DNA of 64,000 nt from Magicicada septendecula (GCA_034769895.1 CM068369.1:146899574-146963573), one strand, 5' to 3'; shown: positions 43,641 through 60,939, counted from the stretch's first letter. Notes: generated from the letters alone by a model not told the origin. Made by a program: numbers and translations.

Positions 43641-44042
43641 CGGAAGGTACACCTGTTCATTACGTTACACATTCGACCGTACTTAACCTATTTATTAATA
43701 AAAGCCAATGGAAACCAACGTGGGAACTTTCGATGGAAAAGAGAGGTCGCGATTATTGTGCGTACCTCGGTTCACGTAATTTAGCATAGTGCGATACCCG
43801 TGTTGCCAAAAATATCCGTCTAGATTATGCACAAAACGAATTTAACTTACTGTGGAGTGGCTATATATCTGCCAGATGGAAAAGAATTGTTACTGCTACT
43901 CGCTGTACCAAAAACGATAATCAGAATACAAGACGCTCCACGCAAGAAATCAATAACGAAAGACTATTCTACAGAGAATAACTCTTATTGTCACTGACGT
44001 GAGAAACGATTTCAATTTGTTGTCGCATAATGCACGTGCACT

Positions 44043-44044
<2 letters not shown>

Positions 44045-44094
<50 letters not shown>
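44045..44094 (+). repeat. CA microsatellite
   Basis: Twenty-five perfect AC units; the Val/Cys frame on the minus strand (43950-44150) is an artefact. Confidence 0.97.
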
Positions 44095-44095
<1 letters not shown>

Positions 44096-45539
44096 ACGCG
44101 TAGTGAGACGCCAGAAAACAGCATTCAGCTAACCGACGGGAATTTTTCACACCTCGCTTTTGCCAGCGAACACAAGGGAATCATTGGCCCTGGTTAGTGA
44201 GCTGTTACATGTCACCATGTTTTTTTATAATGGTACTACTGCAACCGGCGTTGGTTTGCGCTCGCCTTAAACATTAAAAAGAAACGTCGCTATCAGCATC
44301 ATTGAAGTGATCAACTTCTTTATCATAATTTTAGTTTTAATTAAATTATTTTCGTTTTCCAATCGAACGTGTCAAGTCGATGCTCTTCGCATACATTATA
44401 CCTTATAGAATTCAGAACGGTCTCTGTCGATGTGTTGTCCAATCTGAACAGAGCACTCCGTTTTCCTAGTGATCGTTTACAGCACTAAATAATGATATGT
44501 TTAATATTTCAATATACAACTCTATCTACCGTTTCGTATACAACTCTATCCAACTCCCGATCAGTTGGTATTTAACGCGTTAAACTACCCTGAATATCGA
44601 AGGTTACGTTTACGACCTCATAAAGATTCTTTATAGCTGTTATAAAATGAATATGAATCTGAAACTGCTAAGCATTGCTTACGATAAAGGATTCCTTCCA
44701 TTAATGTACCCAAACATGATTTTTCTCAACTTAAAATTTGTGTAATAATATTTATTTTTTGTGCTATTAGTGGAGATAAAGGTCAGAAAGTGAAAAGTGT
44801 CTCGAGAATTCAGTGGGGAAATAAGAAATGCTTTGTGACATTATACAGAAACAGAAAATACAGAATCAACCGAAAATAATTCATCGGCAAGTGTATGAAG
44901 TAACTGAAAAGTGCTAAATAGTAGTACTAGCGATAGATTTTTGTTATTAATTATTATACTGATTTCTGAACATTATGCGCCCAATCTTAATAAGCCCAGG
45001 TGTCGGTGATAAGATCGTGTTAAGAGAATTTAACTACACTGTCTATTATGCACAGAATGGTGAAACATACTTATACAAATTTATTCCTCTGTAAGTAACT
45101 CGTTGAGTTTCCTGCAGGTCTCCCATGTAATATCTTCAAAAATAGCTATTACACTTGCGCAGTGTATTTATTTGAAGATATTATACAAAATTATAAACAT
45201 TTTGATTAAAAAATTAGAGCATTTGAAAGGTTTTTACAATTTACTCAAGTAGGTGAATCAAAGCATATAGTATAACGTATTGTCATCATCGTTGTTTTTA
45301 TTTTCCTGACATATTAAAATTGTATATAAATTTTGTCCTCTTAAAGCGGCTAAGACAAATTAGGTTAGTAATTATCGCAACGAATTTTAAATCAGTGGTA
45401 AAGACAGTTCCTCTTAGATTGGACAAGCGTTGTTTTTCCTGTTTGAACAAATGAATTTGGAGCACATGTTTACTTTGGATATCATAGAATACGAATATGC
45501 GAATCAAACCATACTTTTTGACATCATAAGTTGTGAATG

Positions 45540-45541
<2 letters not shown>
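44095..45541. other. No recognised feature
   Basis: AT-rich, no recognised coding or element sequence. Confidence 0.5.

Positions 45542-45574
<33 letters not shown>
45542..45574 (+). repeat. TA microsatellite
   Basis: About 16 TA units. Confidence 0.95.
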
Positions 45575-45576
<2 letters not shown>

Positions 45577-45775
45577 ATCATTTATTTTTGACTAACTCTT
45601 TGAGTCTTTTGCGTGACACTTATTTTATCAAATTGTAATTACTTGTGCAAGTAGATTGTATTATTTTTAACGTTTTAATTAACCTGAGGCTCGTTTCACT
45701 AAATGTATCAGTACCTTCAGATGTTTCAAAATTAATTAAATCTACAGTCTGCTTAAAGAAGAAATTAAAATTTGA

Positions 45776-45893
<118 letters not shown>

Positions 45894-46241
45894 ATAGGCG
45901 CATAGTCCAAATCCTATACTTAATTGTGCAATGTCGACGAAAATAAACTAAGCTGAATAGAACATTCACATGGATACGCCAATTATATCGAAAGGGTTTC
46001 TATTGAGCCTAAGACGCCGATTGTCACATGTAAAATATCTAATTAAGTAAACATCATTTTACTATTAAGTCTCATAATGTACCTAACCTCGTGTTTAATG
46101 TACCTGATCAGACATGTGAATAATATGAAGAAGTTACAATGAACGTTTACAAGTTTTGAGCAGTGAACTATTTCGTGAATATTACAGTTCAGAATATTTC
46201 AAACGCAAAAAGTCGATGAAAAGACACGGACATAATCAGTG

Positions 46242-46450
46242 GATGATTTTATGGAAGCAAATCTGAAGAAAGGATACGGTATGAACCGCAAACAAATATG
46301 AGAAGTTGGAGAATACGAAATTAAAAATTTGAAATATCTGACTACATCGAAGAAACACTATACTGGTCCTAGGCCGCCAAGTTCTGAGCAGATAAAAAAT
46401 TTTAGAGAAAAATACAGATATTGGTTGGTAATTGAAATGAAAATGAACGT
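46242..46450 (+). pseudogene. Possible LINE relic
   Basis: The frame from 46242 reads DDFMEANLKKGYGMNRKQI, a stop, then EVGEYEIKNLKYLTTSKKH. This could be the GLxINxxKTKxM then VxxFxYLG segment just after a LINE polymerase core. The match is weak and nothing downstream continues it. The open frame at 46329-46625 overlaps and is otherwise unassigned. Confidence 0.3.
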
Positions 46451-46625
46451 AATGACTCAGCTGTCAAATGACAATTATTATTTTACTTTATGTGGGTCGC
46501 ATGTTGTGTTACATTCGCAAAGCGATAACGAACAGAAAAATAATATTGTCGTAACAGAATTCAGTGTAAATGAAAAATGCATGCGTAAAGTAAGAAAGCG
46601 AAAAAATAATATACTATTGTCATAA

Positions 46626-47297
<672 letters not shown>

Positions 47298-47839
47298 GCG
47301 CGCGCATAGATATTATAAATGAATGTTACTTGTATAATATTATATAAAAATAATATCAAGACATTTATTCTTATTTGGATAAGTTTCAAGCATCATGAAA
47401 TATGCCCATTGTCTGCCATGTTCATGAATATCCTGCGTATTGCTCACATGTCCAAATGAAAATAAATACCTAGTTAATACCATAAATGGCTCGATACTTT
47501 ATATACAAGTATTTCTATTTATATAATTTGAATTTATTGTCAGATAAAAATAAATTGATAAATTTTAATTTGTGAATCTGTGTGTAAAATGCATCGTGTG
47601 TACGACTTTTATCATTAACCGAGAAACATACATAGTCGTTTGTCATTCTTTGTTTTCTAATTTTTTTTTACTTTTTGTGTATTTTGTGATCATATATAAC
47701 TAAAAAGGTTACAAATAAATAATAAGCAAAAAATAAAAATTAAAAATTAAATAACTACAACGTATGATGTTGTAATGGACTGCAGTCGTCTTATAAATTC
47801 TCCGTACCTATAAGACCTCCGTTTATCCTATAAGACGCT

Positions 47840-48040
47840 TACAAGTTTTTCAAAATTTTGTTCCCTTGTTTAGGCTCGGATGTCAGATATTTTGAAATTT
47901 TCAGAACTTAACACTTCTTTCAGATTACGGTTAAAAACATCTTTAATTTGATAACGCCTATGTATTTGCGTTTTTTTTTCAGATTTTGACCTTTCACATT
48001 TTTGCCTTCCGTTTGCCATAATTTTGGTGGCATCAATTCC
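47840..48040 (+). repeat. Fourth copy of the AT-rich dispersed repeat
   Basis: Contains CATCTTTAATTTGATAACGC and the flanking words found at 750-900, in the same order. Confidence 0.45.
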
Positions 48041-48329
48041 AAAAAAACGATTGGCGCCTGTGGAGTAAAAGTAAAAGCTGCGTACTCTGTTTTAGAAAAC
48101 GTAGTTGTGGCAAAAACTGAGGCATATCCCAAACAGGTAGAAAGATAAACAGACAGACGAACTGACATAAAAATGCCAAACGGTCGAGTTAAAACTTGGA
48201 ACTCGCTTACCTCGTTCAGCTATATTGTCCATATAATACTCGACTTTTCCAAGTGTATATTATATCTACTAACTTTAATCCATTATTCCGACACATAGCA
48301 CAGTTATTTTAGCTTAAAATTCTTACCTC

Positions 48330-48830
48330 ACTGCCTGAACTAGTTTTCACTTCGTTAGAGCTTCATCAGAGGCTGCCGCTAGGAGCCTGCAAGGAGGCTG
48401 TCCGTCATGCTATTGTTGACGGCGCCGTCGTTTCAAAGATTGTTGTGTGTGTAATATGTTTAAATGCAATGTGTGATTTAAATTGTGTCTGTTTGTTTAG
48501 GATGTTGTTCCTATGCGTTTTTGTGTCTTTGTATATATCTAGTTATTCTATATTATACACTGTCTAGTTTTGGCCTTTCGTGTGTACGTGTAGAATTTTG
48601 ATGTTGCTAATGTTTGTGCATGTGTGGTCTGGCTCAATGAGATGATTAACAACAATGTGAAATCGCAGTACAAATGTAATATTGATTAACGGATTTTTTC
48701 CTATGATTATGCAGACTCAATTTGCGAAACAGGCGTAGGACAAAACAATGCAATATACTACAGTAGGCTACTTGGATTTTGTTGTCCACGACGTGTTCGA
48801 GTGTTGTATATGTTCAATTGTTGTATTCAT
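48330..48830 (+). repeat. Repeat related to the 29.4-kb fold-back
   Basis: CCTGAAC, GTTTTCACTT and AGCTTCATCAGAG at 48337-48376 match the fold-back loop at 29556-29596. CTTGGATTTTGTTGTCCACG at 48771 matches 29441 with two differences in 20. The two words are in opposite order at the two sites, so the elements are related but rearranged. Confidence 0.5.
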
Positions 48831-51239
<2,409 letters not shown>

Positions 51240-51700
51240 ATGCACTGCCACGTTTACGTTTTAAATATTATTGTCCACAGGTGACCACCATTTTATCGTC
51301 CACGATACGTTCCAGCATATTGATAGGAATGGCCCTGATTTCTGTGTAGATATTCTTTTTGAGCTCAACAATGGCGTGTGTGTGGGCTTTCGCCTTATGG
51401 TAAAATAATCATAAAGCAAATAATCATAAAGTGTCAAAGCTGGTGACCTCGTGGGAGGGGGCCATGAAATTCTGAATAATGTGCGGTTTCCAAACAGCCG
51501 GTGCATGGATTGCTTCCACTGAAATTCTCGCACACAGCCTGTACAGTGATCTGGCGTGTATGGCAGCTTCAACAAAATGTGCAACCAGCCACGAATTTTC
51601 CGAGACTTTGAAATGTTTGTTACTGATGACGTGTAGCACCCATTTTATGAAAACCTGTTATTCATTGTGTGGCAAACCGGGTAGTAGACCGATTTAAATC
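51240..51700 (-). pseudogene. Mariner/Tc1-type transposase relic, carboxy-terminal half
   Basis: On the minus strand (51584-51261) a frame contains WPPPTRSPALTLYDYLLYDY, which I read as a decayed WPPRSPDLTPxDFFLWGYLK, the block around the last catalytic Asp of IS630/Tc1/mariner-type transposases. Downstream, KRISTQKSGPFLSICWNVSW would be the ELxxRIxxAxxxIxxxMLxRVW stretch. Upstream, GFHKMGATRH resembles FQQDGAxxH around the second Asp, now lost. A short tandem duplication (ATAATCATAAAG twice, about 51406-51432) sits beside the DFFLWG position. Stops and frame changes show it is dead. No inverted ends were found. Confidence 0.55.
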
Positions 51701-54700
51701 CATTTAGTGCAAAATATTTACAGCCACATAGACACTAACGCAAAATTATAAAAAATTCGTACAAAAACAGCTAACATTTTCAGTCTCTAATGAGGACCAG
51801 AGAAAGTCTATGCCAGTTGCCAGATATCATTTGTTTTTTTTATTCTGTAATGTAAGATGCTATTTCATTATTTCATTTCTTTGTTAAATTTTAGGTATAT
51901 ATTAATGTAACTCTTGTGCTTCCACACTTACCTTTGTGATTATAACAAAATGGAAAATAAAGAGTCATTTTTCTTTTAATTTTTGTATTTTTATTTTTAT
52001 TCATAAACATCTAAAACCCCGTCAGAAGGTAATCGTGACTGTAGCGTCCCTTATATTTATATATGTATCTGAGTCGTATCGTAGTGTCGATAATAGCCTT
52101 AAAGAAGCAGTGTTTAATTCAACCGAAATTTTTTAGCAAGTGAAAGCTTTGTCCAAATTGAACTACACGTGACCGTTATATTTGAATCACTGTAGTTATA
52201 CTAAACCTTTCAGTCTTTGGTTATTACTATGAAGCTGCCAAGACAGAGGTTTCTTATAATATGGGCTGCAGGCAGCCTTAGGTTAACATTAATAAATGAT
52301 TATTACAAAACTTGCAAAACACTCTCTCAACCCTATAATGCTAAAATACGGGTGTAAAAATACCACTATGGAAAGTGCACCATACGTTAGCTAAAAAACT
52401 TGCAAAGCAGTGTGTACATACAAGCAAACCATACATAACACACTTACACATAACAACACCACACAAAACATACAAGTGAGACTAACAACATTTACGACAC
52501 ACACGCTGGTGAGAAACTGAAGCTGTAGAAGCACAGCGAATAAGACAAGTAAGGTAAGAAAATATTTTATATTAATCAAACACATACTAGAAGGGGTCGG
52601 TTTTGAAGAGTGCGTTATTCCTCATTTATTACTTTATAAATATTTTAGGGGGCTTAAGCGAAAGAAATATGAAAAAACACCTGTCAGCTGTAAGATTAAT
52701 AATACAGAAACCATTTTTCAGTGTCGAAATCTGTGGCTCGCTGAAATTTATAAAGGCTTTCAAACTCTACGACTATATCAATTGTTGTGTCTACATGTTG
52801 ATAAATATACAAAGAGATAGAGCAATTTGTTTTTCCAAGTTTGTATAATTACATTCTGACTATGTAGTGTTTAGTGTAGAACATCGACTAGACAGTATAG
52901 CGATGTAAGCCCAGATACTAGAAACCTTGTGGATGTAGAAGTCGATTATGCTGATACAGAGGAGACTAGGTGTATGATTTGGACTCCTAAATTCTCACCA
53001 GTGTTAGTAGAATGAATGAAAGGCAAGATAATCTCTGTTAGACCCAGTAAAAAAACTAATGAAACGATTTACTACCTGTAACTTTCAAGAGTTGCTTTTA
53101 TCTCAATTATCATGTTCAGAGATGATTGTTGTCCCGGACTCACGGAGTTGTGCAAATTACTAGCCTCAAACACGTAGTTTAAAGTAACCCACGTGTTATC
53201 AACAAAACCTTTTTCACTGACACACACTTTAAAACTATTAAAGTTCAGTATGATATCTCTTGTTCTTCAGAATCAATTTAATTTCGTTAGTTAGGCTGTT
53301 TATAAGGGTTTTCCAATTTCCCTTACTTTCCTTCATTCCTGTGCCATATTCATATAAGTTCAGTAACGAAGTCAGTCTTGGTAGTGAGTGTATTATTCTT
53401 GCATTGTCTTAATAATTTTTCAAACACTGCTTAAAAGATATGTGTCTGGGCTTTTCTCTTACCAGGCAAGAAAATTGTCAGTAATTTCTGCCAGAAACGT
53501 TTGACTGATCGGCTTTTGTAACATGGTGTTTTACAGCATGAAAACAAAATCATTATCAAAGTTAGGTGTTTAACTTTCTGCAAAATACGCCGAAGCTGAA
53601 ACTCCTTATCTTTGTTCATAGTATATTTTGACCACTCTCTTAGCCTAATAATAATATAAATTCATATAGACATATGACCTGAATGAAAGAAGAAAGAAGA
53701 AGTATACTTTTCTGTTTGACAGTGTCTAAAGCAATAGTATATCACCAGTTTTCTCTCATCCTTTATGCCATATAAAGTTTAGAGACCTAATTATTTTTAG
53801 TTTAATTTAAAGACTATCTCATCCAGTTATTTTCAAATTCTGTTTGTACTTCTACAGACGAAATCAGTCTTATTTAAGCCATTGCACGGCCAATTTTAGC
53901 TTTTCTTGCATGGTTTGCATGCTGTAAGTCATTGCCGAACAAAATACAGGGTATTTCTTCACCGTCTATGCTCTTATTTCGTTATAAATATCTTTGCTGG
54001 TTTTCCAAGATAGCTGCGAAGCCATTTAGATAAGTTTCAGCCCTGCTTACCATGTTTGAGTGAAATATTAATATGGCTGACTCATTTTTGCAAAAATCAT
54101 CCTTTTTTTTTTAAATCTAGCATTAAAAATACATTTCATCTTCCAATAGGGGCTTCACCAAGGTCTTGTTAAGTCTGTTAAGTTTTTGTAATTTCACTTT
54201 TTAAGAAAACAATTAAGAATCTCATGAAACAGCAAAAATATTTTTCTTCTCTAAGAAAGTTTAAGTGTTATTAAAAACAGTTACATTTATTCCAGTTTAT
54301 AAGAACGAACAAAAAAAAAATTAGACTGAAGCAATTAATTGTGCAATAAACAAAGCATCTCTGTAAAAGTCTTTATGAGCACAGGTAATACAGAAAAATA
54401 CGATTATAGTACGTTTTGTGGCTATAAGAATGTATTAAATAATTTGTGTTATTTTGTAATAAACTGTTTACAAAGTATATCAAACTATATTAGTATGCTC
54501 CCTGAACGCCAGAACACTTTAAAATATTTTGAATAAAATAAATTTATTATTAAGTCAGATCAATTTCACTATCAGATAATTTTTTGCCATTACGAAACTT
54601 TGGCCATTATACTATTTTTTTAGTAAAATAACAATTGTAAAGCAGATGATTATATAATAATCACTTAAAGTTCTAAACCAGTACATTGGTTTGTTCGTTA

Positions 54701-55619
54701 AATTTATAAGCATAATGCTTGGATGACAAATAATTTAGTCGTAACTTGTAATTTTGTGAGTGTTTCCATAGATATCTGTAGGTCTATGTTTAATACATTT
54801 CACAAAATGTACATAATTAAAAACAATACATAAATTCTTTGTGAACATAGCGTACAAATTTTTTGAAGCTTTTATGTTTCTATGATTTTTTAATTTATTA
54901 AAATACTTTGATAGTTTTATTGGGCGGTAATTAAATGATTGTAACTGTTTAAATAATAACAAAATAAACTGTTTAAATATATTTGATATACAGTGCTAAG
55001 CATACAGGTGCTGGTTAGGTAAATGTACAAAATTTGTAAATTAAGATGTTTATGTTTCTATAAATCTTGTGTAAATATAGTTTCATAAACCATTTTACCT
55101 AAATCCTTTCTCTATGTTGAAAGTTATAGAAGGAAGACAGAGGTATAGAAACCTACACTATACTTCACCGAAGGTCTAGGGAAAAGCACAAGCAAGAATT
55201 ACTTAAGGGTTGTGAAAATTTAAAAAAAAGGCGGTGAATAGTAATACTCTTTCACCGTGTGCGTTACCGATACACACACAACATATACGTTTACTAACAA
55301 GGCGTAACAATGGGTACATCCTGAACCCATCTTATTTTTTTTGTTGGCTCGATGGAACCTAATTATCTATGACTCATACCTTATTTTGATATTCGTTGCC
55401 TCCCCCTTACACTTCGAAAAGATTTCTATCACTTTTTTTCTTACCTAAGACGTCTACAATGTAGATAGCAAACTTCTTCAATACTGCACATACACTTTGG
55501 ATTCCTTAGCTTACCTGCATTGTGCATGTGTATGTGGGTCGAAAATAAAACAAATAACCATGCATCGCTTGACGAATTTTTTTAGATATTAGCTGACCTC
55601 TTCAGTTGGCAGTCAACCC
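51701..55619. other. No recognised gene
   Basis: AT-rich, with short frames only. No polymerase or transposase motif, paired repeat or promoter layout was seen. Confidence 0.5.
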
Positions 55620-55880
55620 ATTAAGCTTGTCGGCCTACTGGTCTAACAGTCCGTCCTTCTCGGAGATCCGCACAATCCGTTGCCTGGCACATGGCTAGCT
55701 CAGCACCTGCGCTAAATATTGGCAAAAAAGGCTACACTGTCGTCCAGGTGCGTTCCCGAGGTCGTGTAAGTTGTGCGCGTCGGCATGTCTTACTGCGGCC
55801 GTGACTATTGTTCACACAAGATCGGCTTTAAGCTTCTGTAGGTAAAAGTGAAGCTTAAAGGACGCACCCACAGCCATGGA
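55620..55880 (+). repeat. GC-richer block, possible tRNA-derived SINE
   Basis: TCGGCCTACTGGTCTAACAG followed by TCCGTCCTTCTCGGAGATCC looks like the tRNA-related head of some arthropod SINEs (GGCCTAGTGGTTAGxGCGTCCG). I see no good B box at the expected distance and no second copy, so the call is weak. Further on, AAGCTT words at 55828 and 55850 flank a short inverted repeat (CTTTAAGCTTC ... GAAGCTTAAAG). Confidence 0.35.
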
Positions 55881-56299
55881 GCCGTAACCAGGTGTGGTGT
55901 CAGATCGGTGCGACCACAAATACGTCAGTACTCGTCCTTAATTATACGCCAAATCGTATAAAGGAAATCCAGGCAGACAGAGAGTATCCTACTACGACCC
56001 GGAGAAACCAAACACTTCAGGTTGCAAAGACACCTAGAGCACTTCTGTTCACAGAGGTCGTTTTCCAAGCACAGCATATCATGAGCTCTCACTTCTAACT
56101 GTGCGTAGAAGTTAGCAATGCCAGATTTTCCTTCAGAGAACTGCTTCCCCTCTTTCACTAGTAAGTCAATCGCGATCAATTACGTGACCACCAATATTGC
56201 TATAGCCTATGATAACACAAACATACCACACTTGGACTATTTAAATCCGCCACATCCCCAACAACTCCATCAATATTACCATAATCATCACAATATTAT
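55881..56299. other. No recognised feature
   Basis: Short frames on both strands (55892-56306) without a recognised domain. Confidence 0.45.
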
Positions 56300-58997
56300 A
56301 ACGTGACGTTTCCCTCAACATAAAGATTGTCATATAAATATACTGATGTACATGACACTAATAAAGTAATAAACCTATGTCATGAGAGATAGGTATTAAC
56401 AAGTGAATTTAAGACCATTGTAAATAGAATAAGAAAACTAAAAGATCAAACATGTCTATATTAAACTTAATAACAACAATTCCAGTAGACTGCATAAGAA
56501 ATAATGTACAAAATAGGTAAAAACCTATAATGCAGAGCCTAGCTGGGTAACGAGTAAGTGGAAACAACATAACATAACCTAAATAAAATCTAAGATAAAA
56601 CTGTAAAACTAGATTAAGTAATTATATCTGACTGTGATTGATAGGCACATAGACAATTCAGATAGAGATTATTATGATATAAATGGGTGATAAAGGTTTT
56701 ATTTTTGTATAAAAATGTTATAATGTGTGGTAGGAAAGAAGGACTACTATTGTAGGTTTAAAAAATGCTAAAGATATAAAGAAGAATATGGTGTAAATAA
56801 TTTAGTAATAGAAAGTCTAACAGATAAACTGACTAGTAGATTATGAAATAAGAAATAACTATTGTTTGTTATGGACAAGATAATAATGTAGTTAGTAAGA
56901 GATTAATGTTACATAAAACCTGCATCTGCTTGGTAGGTAAAAAGAGACAATATTATGTATAAAAAGTGTACTAAACAATGCCAGATATAATAAGAAACAA
57001 TGTATTTTATTAGAGTAAGATATAAGTAACCATAAGTGTTAGTAATGGACAAGTAATAATGTAATTAACAAGATGTTAACTTGGGCAAGAAACCTACAGC
57101 TACTTTAGAAGGTAGACTAGGACATTACAATGTATAAATATTATATTAGATCGTTATATGTCCAGTAATAGATCATATGGTCTATAATGAATAAAGAATA
57201 AATGTTAACTTGTATTAGAATTAAGCAATTTTACTGTAAGAAACAAATAATAGTCAAATGTACACAAGACATTATTAGGTCTATTGTACAAGCCAATGTT
57301 TTATAAAAAGTTAATGTTCACAATTTATTGTAATCACTAGTATTAAAAGACATGTTATTAACATAAAATCGTATGTACAGCCAAGAAAACTAGTTATGTA
57401 ATAAAAAGGTAACTTTTAAACATTATTTGTTAGAATAGGCCAAACCTGAAAATTGTTATTTTTGGAATTACTGTATAGAAACATATCTTGTGAGATCTTA
57501 AAATGATCAGGAGAAAAAAAGCAGTTCATTGGTAATAATATCTTTACAATTGTACACAGCATAAGGAAAAGATGTTAAATTTAAGAATTTTTAGTAATTT
57601 TGATCTCAGAAAAGAGACGGTATCAACGACAATGATTAAGATTTCAACCAATAGGAATTTTTCACATTTTGTGTGTAGCAACCTAAAAAGTGACGCCAAA
57701 CGAGTTAGTCTATTGTTGGAATTTGTACAGTAAAGAACGGCTCCTCTGCGACACCTATAGCCACGAAGTTAACATCAGAATCGAACCTCGGCTAGGCTAG
57801 GTGAAGAGAGAATAACATAACATAACCAACAAGTGAGAAAAGTGTTGTGAATTGTTTATACAATCAGAAAGAAGTTATAGTGATTTAATAATATTAACAG
57901 TGAATAAGAAAGTGTGTACAAAGTAAAAGAAAGTATAGTGAATACTTAAAATTTTAAACGACTTATAACTAATTATAATAATACAACTGTAACACTTTAT
58001 GTACACTTGTGAAATATTTATTCCACTACTACTGAACAAAAACACTAACACTATTGTAATTGTTTCACGTTTTAACTATTATTTCTTTGTGTTTAATGTT
58101 TAAAGCAGTATAACCTATTAAGGCTAGGTTAACCTCAAAATAGACACTGTTCGTCACATACGAACTATTCGTTATTTTTAAGATAAGATATTATTTTGTT
58201 ACATTATAGTCAACTTTATATTGTGATGTTTTCTACTTCGCAAAAGACATTTTAGTAATTAATTATTGTAGTCACAAGAACCCGAGTTTATATTTACACA
58301 ACTTAACCAGTAGGCTAGGCCTGAATAAGAAGATCATATTACCAACCGCTGAGCTAAAAATTTAACAAGCCTGGACAATTAAAATTAAGGAAAAGGTTGT
58401 TCATTTTAATTTAAAAATAAAAGAACAAAATTTGAAAAGGAATAAAGGAATATGGAAGAGGATTAATTATGAATAATTAGTTTTAATACTTGACATTTTT
58501 GTCAGGTTCTGATTAGTAGTGTTTTCACAAACATTCGAAGAATAAGTTGGTAGTACCTATTGATTGTGTACCACGTGCGATTTGAATTATATAAATAGGT
58601 AAGTGAATTCAAACGGAATAAAGGAAGGAATTGATTGAAATTAAAGAATTTTAATTAGTCAAGTAGATAACTATTATATTTAATAAAATATAAGACTATA
58701 CCAAAACCAGAAAACACAACCAGTATACCTTTGTAAGTTTACCTATATGGCGCAAACGACATGAGGCCTAACTAAGAAAATTTTATTTGAAAATATATAT
58801 CAACACAATCAAAATACATTTTTGATAAATCAAAAACACCACAATTTTTTCTGTAAGTTTACAGATTGGCGTCCACAACTTGGGGCGTTAAATCAATATA
58901 GATCGACAAACAAAAAAGATAATTACATTTAACCATATCAACCTGAAAAATTTGCGTTACATAATTTTGGCGCACCAACCCTGGGGTATAAAAGAAT
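56300..58997 (+). mobile_element. Probable LTR-element relic: long AT-rich tract ending in serial PBS-like sites
   Basis: The tract lacks ORFs, like the long LTR at 6.7 kb. At its end are three sites shaped like the tRNA-Lys PBS, all in the same orientation: TGGCGCAAACGACATGAGGC (58748), TGGCGTCCACAACTTGGGGC (58867) and TGGCGCACCAACCCTGGGG (58978). The first two share an upstream TGTAAGTTTAC, showing that they are duplicates. A 13-base word, AACATAACATAAC, appears at about 56569 and 57811 with similar flanks. No second LTR or gag frame was found. The left boundary is a guess. Confidence 0.45.
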
Positions 58998-60939
58998 TAA
59001 CAATTTATTAGATTAATAATTGTTTATCACAAAAATTTGCATTACAATATCTAATTCAATAACAATACAAAACACCATAATACAACGCTGTGCATCCTAT
59101 TACGCACAACTGTACTTACATAGACTGTTACTTCTATAAATTATGATAAATAGCATCCATTACTTAAATGAAGAAACTATGAAAGGAACGATATCACTAA
59201 GTATTAATGATTATTTACATTTCACATTATAAAAGTATCTATTGCAAATGTTAATACCGCTACAAGAATCTATTACACTTAATTAATGCAAACTTACTTA
59301 TAACATACCCCCTTAATATATGTCATAAGCGCCCTTTGAAACATGCAAGAGAACAACTCACATTGAACATCGTTCCTTTCAGTTTTGTTACGGAAAACAC
59401 AAGCAAACATTAGCGGATGTCATTATATAAAATTTATGAATAATAAGGATTACGCACAGTTGTAAGGATGATTTATGGAAGTGTGGTCTGAGGTATTCGA
59501 AACGACATATGTAAATATGCATTCAGTAGAGGTAGTACAGTGTAGTTGAGCTTGCGAAGGCGAAGCTGTCTGTGTGTGTTTTATGTATGTATTCCTGTAC
59601 TGTACAAAGAAGGGCTTTATTTGAGGACAGAAATAATTTGCGAAAATCATTAAATAACTCGTAAAGACGTTAGCCTATAGGTCGTAATGGTCCGGACGTA
59701 GAACAGACGACCGTGCAGTACACGGAATTAACGACCGGTTGACAAGCCGCATACCTTATGCGTACATAAATGTCACGTGTACGAGTCACACACACGAGTC
59801 CCTCATGTTTATGTGCACTTTATTTGAATAAATTGACAACAGTTTATTTCTGCCAGAGACATGGTCATCACCGGCCATGGCCTAGTGCCAAGGTGGACAT
59901 ACTATAGTTTCGCGCTATGTAAAACGAGTACTTATAAAGGAGAAGGAGACTGTAATGAGCGTTGGTCATGCACACATGGATCTGTCATAGACGAGTGTAC
60001 TGTATGAATGATGGACGACTGTATGACCCTGACACCGGTTTAATGTTAATGTAAAAATATGAAAAGAATTGTTTTGTTATTGAAACTCTGACTAAATGTG
60101 CATACATTTAAGGCAGTATTCAACGACAAGCATATTTAAGAAGTAACAGTTTATAGTTAACAGAGTATTAACATTTTGTTTTGATTAATACAACATTGAG
60201 ACGGGAAAGAAGTTCTTTCTAATATTATTTTCAAGATCTATATGTAACTTGTTCCCGACTAATTGAGTAATTTCAAACGGTTAACTGAATCAAATCATCT
60301 GTAAGACGTTAGAAAATGTCATCAAACGGTATAATTGTCGTAAGCCTGTAGTTTGATGTACGTTGCTATACACTGTTCCTTTCAATTGTGTTCAATTGTG
60401 AGTCACATGTTACGGCCCTAAGTTTCAGGACTAATTAAGTTACATTACTTTTTCTTAAGTTGTCTAAACAAAGATCTTTCATATCACATTTACTATTACA
60501 AAAAATATAAAAATTAAAAAAAAATTTCAATTCATAAAATTGTAAAAATAAAAACGAAAGCGAGAAAGATACTTAGACTCATACAACCGAAATACTGTAC
60601 TATATCGCACGGTGAGCTTCCCTACACCGTACGAGATAAAACAAATTAAAACTAATCAATATTACAATCTTTAATTTTTAATGCGGTTAAAAAGTGTAAT
60701 AACATGAAATCAATCCCATTAAAGTAATAACACATTAAAAATAAGCGCTATTGAAACATTCTTTATACGATACTTATTGACTTAATTGATTTTCCTATAT
60801 TTCATAATTCAGACGTTCACTGTGTAATAAAATGTTTTGTAGACCTATATTTTAAAAAACTTATTACTGTATTAGCATAAACAACTGAGAAATAATAAAA
60901 CAACTTAAAAGTTACGAGATTAACCAAATTTCTCGTCGA
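58998..60939. other. No recognised gene
   Basis: AT-rich, with a GC-richer patch around 59690-60010. The minus frame at 59450-59650 has no domain. Confidence 0.45.

Noticed and set aside
48052..48066. TGGCGCCTGTGGAG as another PBS
   Set aside because: Match ends after seven bases; no LTR-like context.
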